The notes under the pieces are model-generated. The model saw only the letters and a program-made list of their open reading frames with translations, was not told the DNA's origin and made no database searches. From Ensifer sp. LC11 (GTDB lineage Bacteria > Pseudomonadota > Alphaproteobacteria > Rhizobiales > Rhizobiaceae), in assembly GCF_001695835.1 (NCBI RefSeq), contig NZ_MBSO01000009.1, forward strand, positions 62,001 through 126,000: a stretch of DNA of 64,000 nt, given 5' to 3'. The stretch's first letter is position 1; every line of letters starts with the position of its first letter. Made by a program: the position numbers and the translations under genes. Below, one piece after another: positions 16,230 through 26,276 of the stretch.

Positions 16230-18197
16230 ATGCATTACAGACCTGAAATCGATGGATTGCGCGCGCTTGCCGTGGTGCCCGTGCTTCTGTTCCACGCCGG
16301 TTTCGGCTTCGTCGCCGGCGGTTTTGCCGGCGTCGATGTCTTCTTCGTCATCAGCGGCTTCCTGATCACCTCGATCATCCACCGCGAAATTCGTGACGGC
16401 AGCTTCAGCATCGTCGGCTTTTATGAGCGGCGAGCGCGCCGGCTCGCGCCGGCGCTTTTGGTGGTCTGCGCCGTCTGCGTTCCTTTTGCGCTGCTGTGGA
16501 TGCTGCCGCCGGAACTCAACGATTTCGGCAAGAGCCTCTATGCCGTCAACCTCTTTGCCTCAAACTTCCTGTTCTGGGACCAGACCGGATATTTCGCCCC
16601 GAGTACGGCGCTGATCCCGCTGTTGCACACCTGGTCGCTGGCGGTGGAGGAGCAGTTCTATCTCGTCTTTCCGCTGCTCCTGCTTTTCCTGCGTCGATAC
16701 TCCTCGGCCACGCTGATGAAGGTCGTGGTCGGGCTCGTGCTCCTCAGTTTCGCCGCGACCCAGCTGCTGGCGGGCCTTGATCCCGCCGCGAATTTCTACC
16801 TGCTGCCGAGCCGGTTCTGGGAGCTTGGCGTCGGCGCGCTTCTGGCGCTTGCCGGGGCCGAGAAGCTCGATCTGGCGAAAGGCTATCGCGAGCTTCTCGC
16901 GCTGCTGGGGCTCGTGGCGATCGGCGCGAGCTATGTGTTCGTCCGGGAAACGGCCTCCTATCCCGGCTGGACGACAGTGCCGGTGGTGCTTGGCACGGCG
17001 CTTGTTCTGGCATTTGCCCGTGGCGACACTGCTGTCGGCCGGCTGCTGTCTCTAAGGCCCTTGGTGGCGATCGGCCTCATCAGCTACAGCCTCTATCTCT
17101 GGCACCAGCCGGTCTTTGCCTTCGCCCGGCTCAGGGCAATCGATGAAATGCCTCAGGAGATTTACGCGCTCCTGATCGCCCTGTGCTTCGCGCTTGCCTA
17201 TCTCAGCTGGCGCTATGTGGAGCAGCCGTTCCGCAAGCGCGAACGTTTCGGCCGGCGCGCGATCTTCGGTGCAACGCTTGCCGCCGGATCGGTGGCGATT
17301 GCGCTCGGCTTCGGGTTCGACGGGTCGGATGGACTGGTTGCGCGAAACCGCGCGCTTGCGCAGCTTACCGAGCCGAGCGTCGGCCTTGGCAAGACATGCG
17401 ATGCGGTTGCTGATCTCAGCTGTGCCACAAGCCCGACACCGGAAGTCGCCGTCTGGGGCGATTCCTTCGCCCGACACCTCGTTGATGGTGTCATCGCGTC
17501 CAAGCCCGATGTGCGCCTTGTGCAGCTTGCCAAGAACAATTGCGGGCCGTTCATGGACCTCGCCCCCGTCGTTCCCCGGCTGGGCCGCGACTGGCCGCAG
17601 GACTGTGCCCGCTACAACAGCGACGTCCGCCGGTTTCTGCTCGCCAACCGCTCGATCCGCTATGTCATCCTGTCGTCGCAGCTCAGCCAGTACCTCGAAG
17701 AGGAGACCGTGCTCGTCGGCGGCGGAGAGGAGGTGCAGTCCGGGACGAAGCTTCTGAGCGACGGATTGCGGGCAACGTTCACCTGGCTGAAGGCAAACGG
17801 TTTTGAGCCCGTCTTCGTGGCGCCAACGCCACATGATGGCCGTGACACGGGATTGTGCGTGGCGAGAGCCCGTCTCCTCGGCGAGCCGGACGAGCGCTGC
17901 GAACTGCCGCTGCAGAATGTCCGCGTGCATGATCGCGATGTGCTGAAGGTGGTCGATGACATTGCCGACGAATACCCGGTCGTCCGCTTCATGGATTATC
18001 TCTGCGACACGGACAGCTGCAAGGTTGAGGACCGGGGCGTCGCCCTCTTCGAGGACTTCGGGCACTTCTCGGCGCAAGGCTCGCGCCAGATGGGGCGCAG
18101 CTTCGATTTCTACCGTTCTTTTATCGGCGCAGCCAAAGGCGAGCCTGTCTTACAAGGCGCAACGGAGCCATCGGGCCTCGACAGTGCCGGCCTTTGA
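16230..18197 (+). CDS. OafA/YrhL-type membrane acyltransferase with SGNH domain
   Basis: A 655-residue inner-membrane O-acyltransferase. The acyltransferase-3 domain (1-350) begins YRPEIDGLRALAVVPVLLFHA with the catalytic-type His and the following GGFAGVDVFFVISGFLI; it has about ten membrane helices and RRARRLAPAL. Residues about 390-640 form a periplasmic SGNH-hydrolase-like domain, with VAVWGDSFARH (block I Asp/Ser) and FGHFSAQGSRQMG (C-terminal His block). Such fusions transfer acetyl or other acyl groups onto surface polysaccharides, LPS or secreted glycans. No polysaccharide cluster is adjacent except the O-antigen ligase-like gene 1.2 kb downstream on the other strand. A terminator follows. 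Confidence 0.92.
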   Translation: MHYRPEIDGLRALAVVPVLLFHAGFGFVAGGFAGVDVFFVISGFLITSIIHREIRDGSFSIVGFYERRARRLAPALLVVCAVCVPFALLWMLPPELNDFGKSLYAVNLFASNFLFWDQTGYFAPSTALIPLLHTWSLAVEEQFYLVFPLLLLFLRRYSSATLMKVVVGLVLLSFAATQLLAGLDPAANFYLLPSRFWELGVGALLALAGAEKLDLAKGYRELLALLGLVAIGASYVFVRETASYPGWTTVPVVLGTALVLAFARGDTAVGRLLSLRPLVAIGLISYSLYLWHQPVFAFARLRAIDEMPQEIYALLIALCFALAYLSWRYVEQPFRKRERFGRRAIFGATLAAGSVAIALGFGFDGSDGLVARNRALAQLTEPSVGLGKTCDAVADLSCATSPTPEVAVWGDSFARHLVDGVIASKPDVRLVQLAKNNCGPFMDLAPVVPRLGRDWPQDCARYNSDVRRFLLANRSIRYVILSSQLSQYLEEETVLVGGGEEVQSGTKLLSDGLRATFTWLKANGFEPVFVAPTPHDGRDTGLCVARARLLGEPDERCELPLQNVRVHDRDVLKVVDDIADEYPVVRFMDYLCDTDSCKVEDRGVALFEDFGHFSAQGSRQMGRSFDFYRSFIGAAKGEPVLQGATEPSGLDSAGL

Positions 18198-18243
18198 CGC
18201 ATCCGTGCGTCCCGCCGGACCTGAAAATTGACGGGCAAAACAA

Positions 18244-18275
18244 ACGCCCCGGATCTTTCGATGCCGGGGCGTTTT
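18244..18275. terminator. Bidirectional Rho-independent terminator
   Basis: A 9-bp stem, ACGCCCCGG with CCGGGGCGT, around an 11-nt loop, followed by TTTCGTT on the plus strand and preceded by AACAAA, which reads as TTTGTT on the minus strand. It separates the convergent acyltransferase and bmt genes. Confidence 0.85.
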
Positions 18276-18303
18276 CGTTCTGGCTTGTGTGCTTGCCTCG
18301 CGA

Positions 18304-19317
18304 TCAGGCGCGGCGGCGGCGCTCGCGGCTCGGGGCCGCTGCACCTTCGTTGGCTGTCTTGTTGCGCAAGGGGCCGATCTTTTCAATGATCAGTTCAAGC
18401 GTCGGGCGATCGCGGCGCACATGCTCGTCCAGTGCCACCCGCATGGCAGCGAGGTGGTCGCAGGTGGTGCCGCAGCAGCCGCCGATGATCCTGGCGCCGG
18501 CATCGGCCGCAAGGCGCACATATTCCGCCATCAGCGGCGGCGTGCCGGAATAGTGGATCTCCGAGCCGCGGAATTCCGGAATGCCGCAATTGCCCTTGAC
18601 GATCACGGTTGCCTCAGGGGCAGCCGCAGTCATGTCGAGCAGCGAGGAAAGGATGTCCGAGGCGCCGACGCCGCAATTGGCGCCGACGGCGACCGGGCCG
18701 TCGCCGAGATCGCTGGCAACGCCGTGGATGTCCTTCGGATGCAGGCCCATCATCGTCTTGCCGGCGGTATCGAAGGAGCCGGTATAGACGTAGGGGAGGC
18801 CCACCTTGGCGGCCGCTTCGGCGGCTGCGCGGATTTCGTCCGGCGACGACATGGTCTCGATCCAGGCGACTTCGGCGCCGCCGGCCTTCAGGCCCTCGAT
18901 CTGCTCGATGAAGGCTGAAACCGCATCCTCATAGGATAGCGCTCCGAGCGGGATCAAAAGCTCGCCGGTCGGGCCGACGGAGCCGGCGGTGATGACCTTG
19001 CGCGGCGCGCTGTCGGCAACGGCACGGGCGATCTCGGCTGCGCGCTTGTTCAGCGCATGCACGCGGTCATCCGCCTGGTGCAGTTTCAGGCGATGGCGGG
19101 TGCCGCCGAACGAGTTGGTCAGGATGATGTCGGCGCCGGCATCGACGAAATCCTGGTGCAGCTTGGTGATGTTCTCAGGCTTGCTCTCGTTCCAGAGCTC
19201 GGGCGCTTCGCCGGCCTCAAGGCCCATGGCAAAGAGCGAGGTGCCAGTGGCGCCATCGGCAAGAAGAACGCCTTTTTCGGTGATGAGGGCGGAGAGGGCA
19301 TTGGTGGCTGCGGTCAT
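18304..19317 (-). CDS. bmt: Betaine-homocysteine S-methyltransferase
   Basis: A 337-residue zinc enzyme of the homocysteine methyltransferase family, making methionine from homocysteine with glycine betaine (or a related donor) as methyl source, without B12. Visible features are the N-terminal DGATGTSLFAMGL, the TNSFGGTRHRL block, and the zinc ligands Cys215 (GANCGVG) and Cys281-Cys282 (IIGGCCGTTCDH). Length and motifs fit the rhizobial bmt enzyme. The basic C-terminal tail SRERRRRA is unusual but short. A perfect 16-bp palindrome lies 36 bp upstream, indicating control by a methionine-cycle repressor. The amine methyltransferase and quaternary-amine transporter genes elsewhere in the window point to the same methyl-donor pool. 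Confidence 0.92.
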   Translation of the reverse strand: MTAATNALSALITEKGVLLADGATGTSLFAMGLEAGEAPELWNESKPENITKLHQDFVDAGADIILTNSFGGTRHRLKLHQADDRVHALNKRAAEIARAVADSAPRKVITAGSVGPTGELLIPLGALSYEDAVSAFIEQIEGLKAGGAEVAWIETMSSPDEIRAAAEAAAKVGLPYVYTGSFDTAGKTMMGLHPKDIHGVASDLGDGPVAVGANCGVGASDILSSLLDMTAAAPEATVIVKGNCGIPEFRGSEIHYSGTPPLMAEYVRLAADAGARIIGGCCGTTCDHLAAMRVALDEHVRRDRPTLELIIEKIGPLRNKTANEGAAAPSRERRRRA

Positions 19318-19347
19318 CGGTTTTTCCCGGCTAGAAGAGATTGTAGT

Positions 19348-19373
19348 AAGATATAAAGATATCTTTATGTCTT
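19348..19373. promoter_or_regulatory. Palindromic operator before bmt
   Basis: The core ATAAAGATATCTTTAT (19353-19368) is a perfect 16-bp palindrome, extended to 26 bp with one mismatched pair. It lies 31-56 bp upstream of the bmt ATG and overlaps the 3' end of the O-antigen ligase-like gene. Similar ATAAAGATATCTTTAT-type sites are, as I recall, associated with ArsR-family SAM/SAH-responsive regulators of methionine genes in Proteobacteria; the specific regulator is not in the window. Confidence 0.75.
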
Positions 19374-20744
19374 GGCAAGCGCCGGGCGATGGGAAGATGT
19401 TTCAGGCTCGGCGCGCATGCTCATCCGCCTGGCAAGGCCAAGCCCGAAGACGGCAAGCGCCGTCAGCAGCCACATCGGGTCGGCGCGGTTGAGGAAGAAG
19501 CTTTCCAGCATGGCGTTATAGGTCATGAAGATCACCACCATGACGCAGAAGTCCGAAAAGATCCGGGCTTGCGGGCGGCGATAGGCGCTCACGTAGTCGA
19601 AGAGCGGTTTGACGAAGAGAAGAGCCGTCATCAGGATGCCGCCCGGCAGCCCGAACATCAGCACCGCGTCGAGGTAGCTATTGTGGCCGGTGACGATGCC
19701 GCGCACGTCCCAACTCGCCTCGAAATTTTCTTCCAGGCCCATGATGACGGGCGAAAGCCAGAAGCTGGCATAACCCTGGCCGAGCCAGGGCCTCTCGGCA
19801 ATGCTGGCGCTGGCGAATTTCCAGATGTCGTCGCGGCCGGTAAAGGTCGGGTCGTCGATCAGCGCCTTGGTGATGGCATAAAGCGTGTCGGAATAGACGG
19901 TGCCAAGTGTCAGGCCGAAGATCAGCACGGACATGGCGACATGGGCGAGGATCACCACGCCGGGGCTGCGCACGGCGCGACCGGCAAAGACGAGCCCGAT
20001 CGCGATCGGCAGGAAGCCGATGGTGGTTTTCGAGCCGGTGTGCAGCACAAAATTGGCGGCAAGCAGCGTGATCGCCCATCCCCGCAGCGGCGCGCCGGCG
20101 CGCAGGCAATAGATGCCGAACATGCACAGGATGGAGAAGACCGGGGCCGACACGTTCTTGTGCAGAAGATGACCGCGCCAGAAGCCCGCATGCCAGGGTT
20201 CGTCGCCGAAGGCGGAATGGATGGCGCGATCGGGCGCGAGGAATAGCGCGGCGTAGTCGATCAGGATCAAGAGCAGAATGGCATTGGCGCCGGCGTTGAC
20301 GAAATCCTTCTCGCTGCGCGGCAGCACCAGCACACCGGCCACCATGATCATCGCAATCAGGCTCAGCGTCAGGCCGCGGGCGGACGCGGCCGGGTCATAG
20401 GATTGCAGGCACGAGAGGTAGGCGATCGCAAAGATCGCGATCCAGGAGGGCGAGACGAGGCGGGCGAGGATGCGGCGGTCGACGACGAGCAGCATCGCGA
20501 ACAGATAGACCACGCCAAGCACCAGGTAGCCGACCTGGTTGATGATGTTGCCATCGTTGGCGGCGTTCGGATCGGTTTCGACCGCGCCTTGAAACGGGAT
20601 CAGCGTGAAGACGATGAGGAACAGCCCGAGGCCGGACAAAAGCGCGGCAAGGCCATGGACAAGCTCCACCAATCCACTGTCGATGGCCGCTGGCACCGAC
20701 TGGCGTTCTCTGGAAAGATTTGCCGTGGCTGAGTTCGAATGCAT
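19365..20744 (-). CDS. O-antigen ligase/polymerase (Wzy/ExoQ-like) membrane protein
   Basis: A protein of about 459 residues with some twelve hydrophobic segments and a large periplasmic loop late in the protein, the Wzy_C/WaaL pattern. Characteristic residues are HKNVSAPVFSIL, LTGRDDIWKFASASIAERPWLGQGYASFW and RGIVTGHNSYLDAVLMFGLPGGIL: the TGR..IW..., GxGY and HN(S/G)YL motifs of O-antigen ligases and exopolysaccharide polymerases. It would join or polymerise glycan units on the periplasmic side. The start is placed at 20744 (MHSNSATANLS); an upstream in-frame start at 20807 exists. Its last codons lie within the bmt operator palindrome. Confidence 0.85.
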   Translation of the reverse strand: MHSNSATANLSRERQSVPAAIDSGLVELVHGLAALLSGLGLFLIVFTLIPFQGAVETDPNAANDGNIINQVGYLVLGVVYLFAMLLVVDRRILARLVSPSWIAIFAIAYLSCLQSYDPAASARGLTLSLIAMIMVAGVLVLPRSEKDFVNAGANAILLLILIDYAALFLAPDRAIHSAFGDEPWHAGFWRGHLLHKNVSAPVFSILCMFGIYCLRAGAPLRGWAITLLAANFVLHTGSKTTIGFLPIAIGLVFAGRAVRSPGVVILAHVAMSVLIFGLTLGTVYSDTLYAITKALIDDPTFTGRDDIWKFASASIAERPWLGQGYASFWLSPVIMGLEENFEASWDVRGIVTGHNSYLDAVLMFGLPGGILMTALLFVKPLFDYVSAYRRPQARIFSDFCVMVVIFMTYNAMLESFFLNRADPMWLLTALAVFGLGLARRMSMRAEPETSSHRPALAKT

Positions 20745-21083
20745 GGCGATGCCGAAACCAATGGGGGCGGGGACGCCGCCGGCGGCGCGTCGGGATGCAG
20801 CGCTCACCTTGCCGCAATCAGGTTAAGCCTCGGTGAAACCGGGAAATGGACGTTGGAGCCGGCCGGACGAAAACGGCCCGTGGCGCAGGAGGCGGCACAC
20901 AGCAGATATTTGCGCGCCGATTGCCGCAGGTCCTTGCCGCGCTGGCCTCCTGCCCTTAAAAAGGCGGGGTGTCTCGGCCGTGGAAAACGCGGCCGTTGCC
21001 GTGTTCTGCGGCATGTCTTCCATAATTCGATCACGATTTTCGTCCCGAGGTCGTTCGATAGCGTCGAAACGAGAAAACACGAT
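20745..21083. other. Intergenic region between divergent envelope genes
   Basis: No supported gene. It should hold the promoters for the O-antigen ligase-like gene and the DD-carboxypeptidase gene. Sequence near 21040-21080 (TTTCGTCCCGAGGTCG, GAAACGAGAAAACACG) is the likely leader of the latter. Confidence 0.45.
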
Positions 21084-21950
21084 ATGCAGTCCCTTATCCG
21101 TATGGTCGCGTCTGCCGCGGTCTCCGTGAGCCTGTTGCTTGGCAGCGCATCCTTTGCCGGCGCCGGACAGGCGCATTTTGTCGTCAATGCCGAAACCGGT
21201 TCGGTTCTTGAATCCGACAATGCCGACGAGCTGAACTTTCCGGCCTCGCTGACGAAGATGATGACGATCTATCTCGCCTTTGAAGCGCTGCGGAACGGCA
21301 CCCTGCAATGGGACCAGAAGCTGACGGTATCGGAACACGCCAACGGCCTCGAGCCGTTCAAGCTTGCCGTCGGCGCCGGACGCCAGATCACCGTGCGCGA
21401 AGCCGTCATGGGCATGGTCGTGCTTTCCGCCAACGACGCGGCCGTCGTCATCGGCGAAACGCTCGCCGGCAACGAGCCCGCCTTCGGCGAAATGATGACG
21501 CGGAAGGCCAAGACGCTCGGCATGAGCCGCACGGTGTTCAAAAACGCCAATGGTCTGCCGGACCCGGCCCAGGTGACAACCGCACGCGACATGGCGACAC
21601 TTGGCCTCGCGCTGATGCGCGACTTTCCGCAGGAGTTCCAGCTTTTCGCCAACAAGACGATCGAGTTTCGCGGCATGAAGCTGCGCGGCCACAACAACGT
21701 CATGAAGCGTTATGAAGGCGTCGACGGCATCAAGACCGGCTACACCGACGCATCCGGCTACAATCTCGTCACGTCGGCCAAACGTGGCGGCACCCGGCTC
21801 GTCGCCGTCGTCATGGGCGGCAAGACCGCGCAGGCGCGCGATGACGAGATGATCGGCCTGCTCGACAAGTTCCTGCCGCCGAAGGAAGACGCGAGTGCGG
21901 CAAGCGTTGCCGAACCGGCGGCTGCGACAGCGACGACGACCACGAACTGA
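21084..21950 (+). CDS. D-alanyl-D-alanine carboxypeptidase (class C low-molecular-mass PBP)
   Basis: A 288-residue periplasmic enzyme trimming the terminal D-Ala of peptidoglycan stem peptides. The signal peptide is residues 1-27 (ending SFAGAG). All three active-site motifs are present: SxxK at Ser55-Lys58 (ASLTK), SxN at Ser115-Asn117 and KTG at 217-219. It is shorter than DacA/DacC because the C-terminal beta-sandwich and membrane amphipathic helix are missing; the protein ends in an Ala/Thr-rich tail (AAATATTTTN). The start was chosen at the signal-peptide Met; an upstream frame open from 20739 lacks secretion character. Confidence 0.92.
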   Translation: MQSLIRMVASAAVSVSLLLGSASFAGAGQAHFVVNAETGSVLESDNADELNFPASLTKMMTIYLAFEALRNGTLQWDQKLTVSEHANGLEPFKLAVGAGRQITVREAVMGMVVLSANDAAVVIGETLAGNEPAFGEMMTRKAKTLGMSRTVFKNANGLPDPAQVTTARDMATLGLALMRDFPQEFQLFANKTIEFRGMKLRGHNNVMKRYEGVDGIKTGYTDASGYNLVTSAKRGGTRLVAVVMGGKTAQARDDEMIGLLDKFLPPKEDASAASVAEPAAATATTTTN

Positions 21951-22006
21951 CGCGCGATTTCTCCCGGTTCGTCGTTCATATTGCCGCAGATTGGCGTGAG
22001 AGTTTG

Positions 22007-22218
22007 CCCCTCTCCTCGGGTTTAACCCGAGGACTAACCCTCTCCCCGCAGGCGGGGAGAGGGGACGAGTTCAACTGCGGCCGCAAGTCCTCAGGCAGGC
22101 GTTCCGACGACTTTTCCGACATCAAGACGCTATCGCTGAGCAAGTTGAAACGCGGCGTTGCCGCATGTCCCTTTTCCCCGTCAAAACGGGGAGAAGGTGC
22201 CGGCAGGCGGATGAGGGG
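22007..22218. repeat. Two-armed intergenic palindromic repeat (family A, copy 2)
   Basis: Arms in the same order as at 1278-1475: CCCCTCTCCTCGGGTTTAAC... first, then a CTTTTCCCCG...CGGGGAGAAGG hairpin ending GGATGAGGGG. The two copies have nearly identical arms but unrelated middle sequence. It fills the gap between the convergent carboxypeptidase and ABC ATPase genes. Confidence 0.85.
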
Positions 22219-22258
22219 CGCCTCGCCAGGTGACGTGGCTGCCCCAATCGTGATCGAA

Positions 22259-23297
<1,039 letters not shown>

Positions 23298-23305
<8 letters not shown>

Positions 23306-24209
23306 GGATAACCTCCGAGTGCTTCTGCAGCCGCTTGCCGAAGGCCTGGCTGGTTCGGTCGAAAATGATGGCGATACCGACAAGGGCAAAGCCGTTGAGG
23401 AAGCCGACGGTGAAGAACTGGTTGGCGATTGCCTGCAGCACATTCTTTCCGAGACCTCCGACGCCGATCATCGATGCGACGACGACCATTGCCAGCGACA
23501 TCATGATCGTCTGGTTGATGCCGGCCATGATGGTGGGCAGAGCCAGTGGCATCTGAACGTTCTTCAGCTTCTGCCAGGTCGAGGAACCGAAGGCGTCGGC
23601 CGCTTCAAGCACTTCCTTGTCGACGAGGCGGATGCCGAGATTGGTGAGCCGGATCATCGGCGGCACGGCGTAGATGACGACGGCGATGAGGCCTGGGACC
23701 TTGCCGATGCCGAAGATCATGACGACCGGGATCAGATAGACGAAGCTCGGCATCGTCTGCATGACGTCGAGGATCGGGTTGATGAAGGCTTGCACACGGT
23801 CCGACCGGGCCATCACGATGCCGATCGGTATGCCGACCAGGATCGAGATGAGTGTGCAGACGGTGACCATGGCGAGCGTCACCATCGTGTCGTTCCACAG
23901 GCCGACGAGCCCGATGGCGATCATCGACAGCGCCGTGCCGATGGTGATGCCGATGTTGCGGCTGCCGAAATAGACAACCGCGACCATGGCGGCCAGGATC
24001 ACGATCCAGGGCGAGCCGACGAACAGGCTTTCGAGATAATTGAGGAACCATTGAAGCGGCTGGACCACTGTGTCGATCGCATTGCCGTAGGATCGCACGA
24101 AGCCCTTGAAGCTATCGTCGACGGCCTTGCGCGCCAGGCGGATCGTGCTTTCGTCAATGGCAGGGAACTTGCAGAGCAACGCTGGCAAGACACTGCAGAT
24201 AGAGGCCAT
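23298..24209 (-). CDS. Quaternary-amine ABC transporter permease (ProW/ChoW type)
   Basis: A 303-residue membrane protein with an N-terminal amphipathic/helical lead (residues 1-70) and about six membrane helices. The inner-membrane EAA-type loop is EVLEAADAFGSSTWQKLKNVQMPLALPTIMAGINQTIMM, which contacts the ATPase. The TMPSFVYLIPVVMIFGIGKVPG and GVGGLGKNVLQAI segments are hallmark ProW/OpuAB sequences. The start at 24209 (MASICSVLP) was chosen over an upstream in-frame ATG at 24263. A 295-bp gap containing a stem-loop separates it from the binding-protein gene. Confidence 0.92.
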
Positions 24210-24438
24210 TTGTTTCCCCTTCTTGGCCGGAAGTTTTTTTGAAAGCCGGCTGCGTCTCGGCATCGATCGGATCGACGACGGCGCACATTTGGGTGACCTC
24301 TCCGGGCCCCGGCACTTAAACTGTGTCAGCGAAATGTGGCGTCCGCTTATCTGTTAGCGACGCGAAGGGCCACGGTTCGCCGCCTCTGGGACGATGGCGT
24401 TCAAAAACGGACCCGCAAGAACGCCGTATCGCTCCTTA

Positions 24439-24460
24439 GTTCCGGTAGCGAAACCGGAAC
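24439..24460. promoter_or_regulatory. Stem-loop between binding-protein and permease genes
   Basis: An 8-bp perfect stem, GTTCCGGT with ACCGGAAC, and a 6-nt loop, not followed by a T-run on the minus strand. In this position it probably protects the 3' end of the binding-protein mRNA or lowers readthrough, giving more binding protein than permease. The remainder of 24210-24504 shows no gene. Confidence 0.55.
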
Positions 24461-24504
24461 GGGCAGGCGGCCGATTCCACGACGCGCCTGCCTTCACCTG
24501 GCGG

Positions 24505-25503
24505 TCAGAGCGCCGCCTTGACCTTTTCGGCCACTTCCGGGCTCACCCACTGCGTCCACATGTCCGGGAACTCGGCGAGGAAGTGCTTGGCGCCATCCTC
24601 GTTGGTGCCCTGGTTCTGGTCCATCCAGGCCAGCACCTTGTTGACCGTGCCGTTGTCCCACTTGCGGGCCTTGACGTAATCCATCGCGACGCCGGCCTTC
24701 TCGGAGAAGGATTTGGTCACGACCGTGAAGACGTCGGAAACCGGGTAGGAGTTGACCTTCGGGGTCGGGCAATCCGGCACCGCGGTGCAGGCGTCCCAAT
24801 CGGCCTTGTCATGGTCGACGCCGAAGGAGAGGCGGGTCATCTCGTACTTGCCGAGGATGGCCGTCGGCGCCCAGTAGTAGCCGAGCCAGCCGGTCTTCTT
24901 TTCAAACGCGTTGGCGATCGAGCCGTCGAGGCCGGCGGCCGAGCCGGTATCAACCAGCAGGAAGCCGTCCTTCTCTGCGTTCAGGGCGCGATAGAGATTG
25001 GCGGTCGAAACCTGGCAGTTCCAGCCCGAGGGGCAATTGTGGACCGCAGCCTTGCTGGCGTCTTCCGGTGCCGGGAAGAGCTCGGGGTGCTTCAGCGCGT
25101 CCTGTACGGTCTTGATGTCGGGATGCGCGTCGGCAAGGAATTTCGGGATCCACCATCCCTCGACGCCGCCTTCGCTCAGGATCTTGGCAGCTTCGATGAG
25201 GCGGCCTTCCTTGATCGCGGCATCAAGCGGCGTGCGCACGGCGTTGACCCAGAGTTCCGGCGCCATGTCGGGCTGGGCCTTTTCGTTCATCGAGGCGAAG
25301 GTCGGCATCGTGTCGCCGGTGACCAGCGTCACGGTGCAGCCGTAGCCGTTTTCCAGAATGAACTTGTCCACCTGGGCGGCGACGCCGGCAGAAGCCCAGT
25401 TCATTTCGGCAATGCTGACTTCACCACATTCCGCAGCCTGCGCGGAGCCCGCCAGAGCATAGAGGCCCGCGGCGAGAAAGGTGGAAGCGAGGAGTTTCTT
25501 CAT
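24505..25503 (-). CDS. Quaternary-amine ABC transporter substrate-binding protein
   Basis: A 332-residue periplasmic protein with a signal peptide (MKKLLASTFLAAGLYALAGSAQA, cut before AECGEV). It belongs to the OpuAC/ProX-type binding proteins. Aromatic residues suited to a cation-pi box are present: Trp36 (EMNWASAG), Trp85 (PELWVNAVR), Trp117-Trp118 (GWWIPKF) and Tyr209-Trp211 (GYYWAPT). It is clearly not the shorter ChoX choline-binding protein, which has a different N-terminal signature, so the ligand is more likely glycine betaine, proline betaine or a relative. An excellent GGGAGG ribosome site precedes the ATG at 25503. Confidence 0.9.
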   Translation of the reverse strand: MKKLLASTFLAAGLYALAGSAQAAECGEVSIAEMNWASAGVAAQVDKFILENGYGCTVTLVTGDTMPTFASMNEKAQPDMAPELWVNAVRTPLDAAIKEGRLIEAAKILSEGGVEGWWIPKFLADAHPDIKTVQDALKHPELFPAPEDASKAAVHNCPSGWNCQVSTANLYRALNAEKDGFLLVDTGSAAGLDGSIANAFEKKTGWLGYYWAPTAILGKYEMTRLSFGVDHDKADWDACTAVPDCPTPKVNSYPVSDVFTVVTKSFSEKAGVAMDYVKARKWDNGTVNKVLAWMDQNQGTNEDGAKHFLAEFPDMWTQWVSPEVAEKVKAAL

Positions 25504-26040
25504 GTTGCAAGACCTCCCAGTCTTTTTTGCAGCCAAAGTTCCAATGGGGGTCGGTGGGGTGCTACGCATCCCCCGTCACCCGGAGTAAACGTGCAGCGTG
25601 AGGTTCGGCATCAGACAAGCCAAGGGTCACCCCTACTGCGGGCGGTACGGGAGTTCGTTTTCAAGCTCTGGTCGCGGAACCCTGTCGCCGACCAGTCTCC
25701 TCTTATCCGCTCGTCAAGCCTAAGTATTCTCGTTGAGAAATCAACCTCTTCAATCGGATGAGCCGGCGGTGGGCGGGGATAGTGCGTTCTGTCTGCGACA
25801 TCGCCGGCTCGGCATTTCGCGCGTGAATGGCGTCTAATTTAAGCAATAGCGACAATTCCTGCCGCAAAAACTGGCGCGAGAGGCAGTCTCGCTGCGAGCC
25901 CTGTCGAGATCGTGACGTTTCCTGTCGTGATTGCGTCACCGGATTTGTCGCGCATGTCGCGAAAAAAATTCAAAAAAAGCCGGAATTCATCTTTGATTAA
26001 GTCCTCACTAACCATCCGGTAACGATGTGAAGCTAATTGT
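25504..26040. other. Intergenic region upstream of the transporter operon
   Basis: The region holds the transporter promoter. GC content falls from about 25790 onward. I see no convincing coding sequence on either strand; a minus-strand frame at 25703-25939 lacks a ribosome site and protein-like composition. Confidence 0.45.
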
Positions 26041-26187
26041 TCTTCTCGCGGCGGGGGAACTGCCGCGGGTCCGGATCAGGTAGAGCGTCCCGGGCTCGAG
26101 CGAACCTTCGGTGCGTTACTCCGAAGTGACCAGGCGTTTTTTGGCGGCCGCATCCCTCTGTCGAGGTTGATGCGGCCTTCGCATTTT
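26041..26187 (+). ncRNA. Candidate structured RNA with Rho-independent terminator
   Basis: Successive hairpins can be drawn: GCGGC...GCCGC near 26048-26067, CTTCGG with CCGAAG (26105-26126), an internal T6 run after CAGGCG at 26132-26142, then a 9-bp terminator stem GGCCGCATC (26146-26154) with GATGCGGCC (26169-26177) followed by TTCGCATTTT. No reading frame fits. This is the look of a rhizobial trans-acting sRNA; I cannot match it to a named family. Confidence 0.45.
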
Positions 26188-26206
26188 CAGGCTCATCGGC
26201 ACGCAC

Positions 26207-26231
26207 AAAAAAACCGCCCCGTAAGGGGCGG
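26207..26231 (-). terminator. Terminator of the 47-residue small-protein gene
   Basis: On the minus strand a perfect 7-bp stem CCGCCCC/GGGGCGG with a TTAC tetraloop is followed directly by a run of seven T. It is 46 bp after the stop codon of the small gene at 26277-26420 and is one of the reasons for believing that gene. Confidence 0.85.
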
Positions 26232-26276
26232 CGGGAGGAGAGCTTCGAGGGGCGAAGAACACCCCCGATCGCGAGC

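Noticed and set aside
24505-25503. Assigning the transporter to choX/choW/choV
   Set aside because: The binding protein is longer and lacks the ChoX N-terminal signature as I know it; only quaternary-amine type is supported.
25703-25939. Minus-strand frame in the transporter leader
   Set aside because: No ribosome site; Ser/Arg/Gln-rich and short; likely non-coding.
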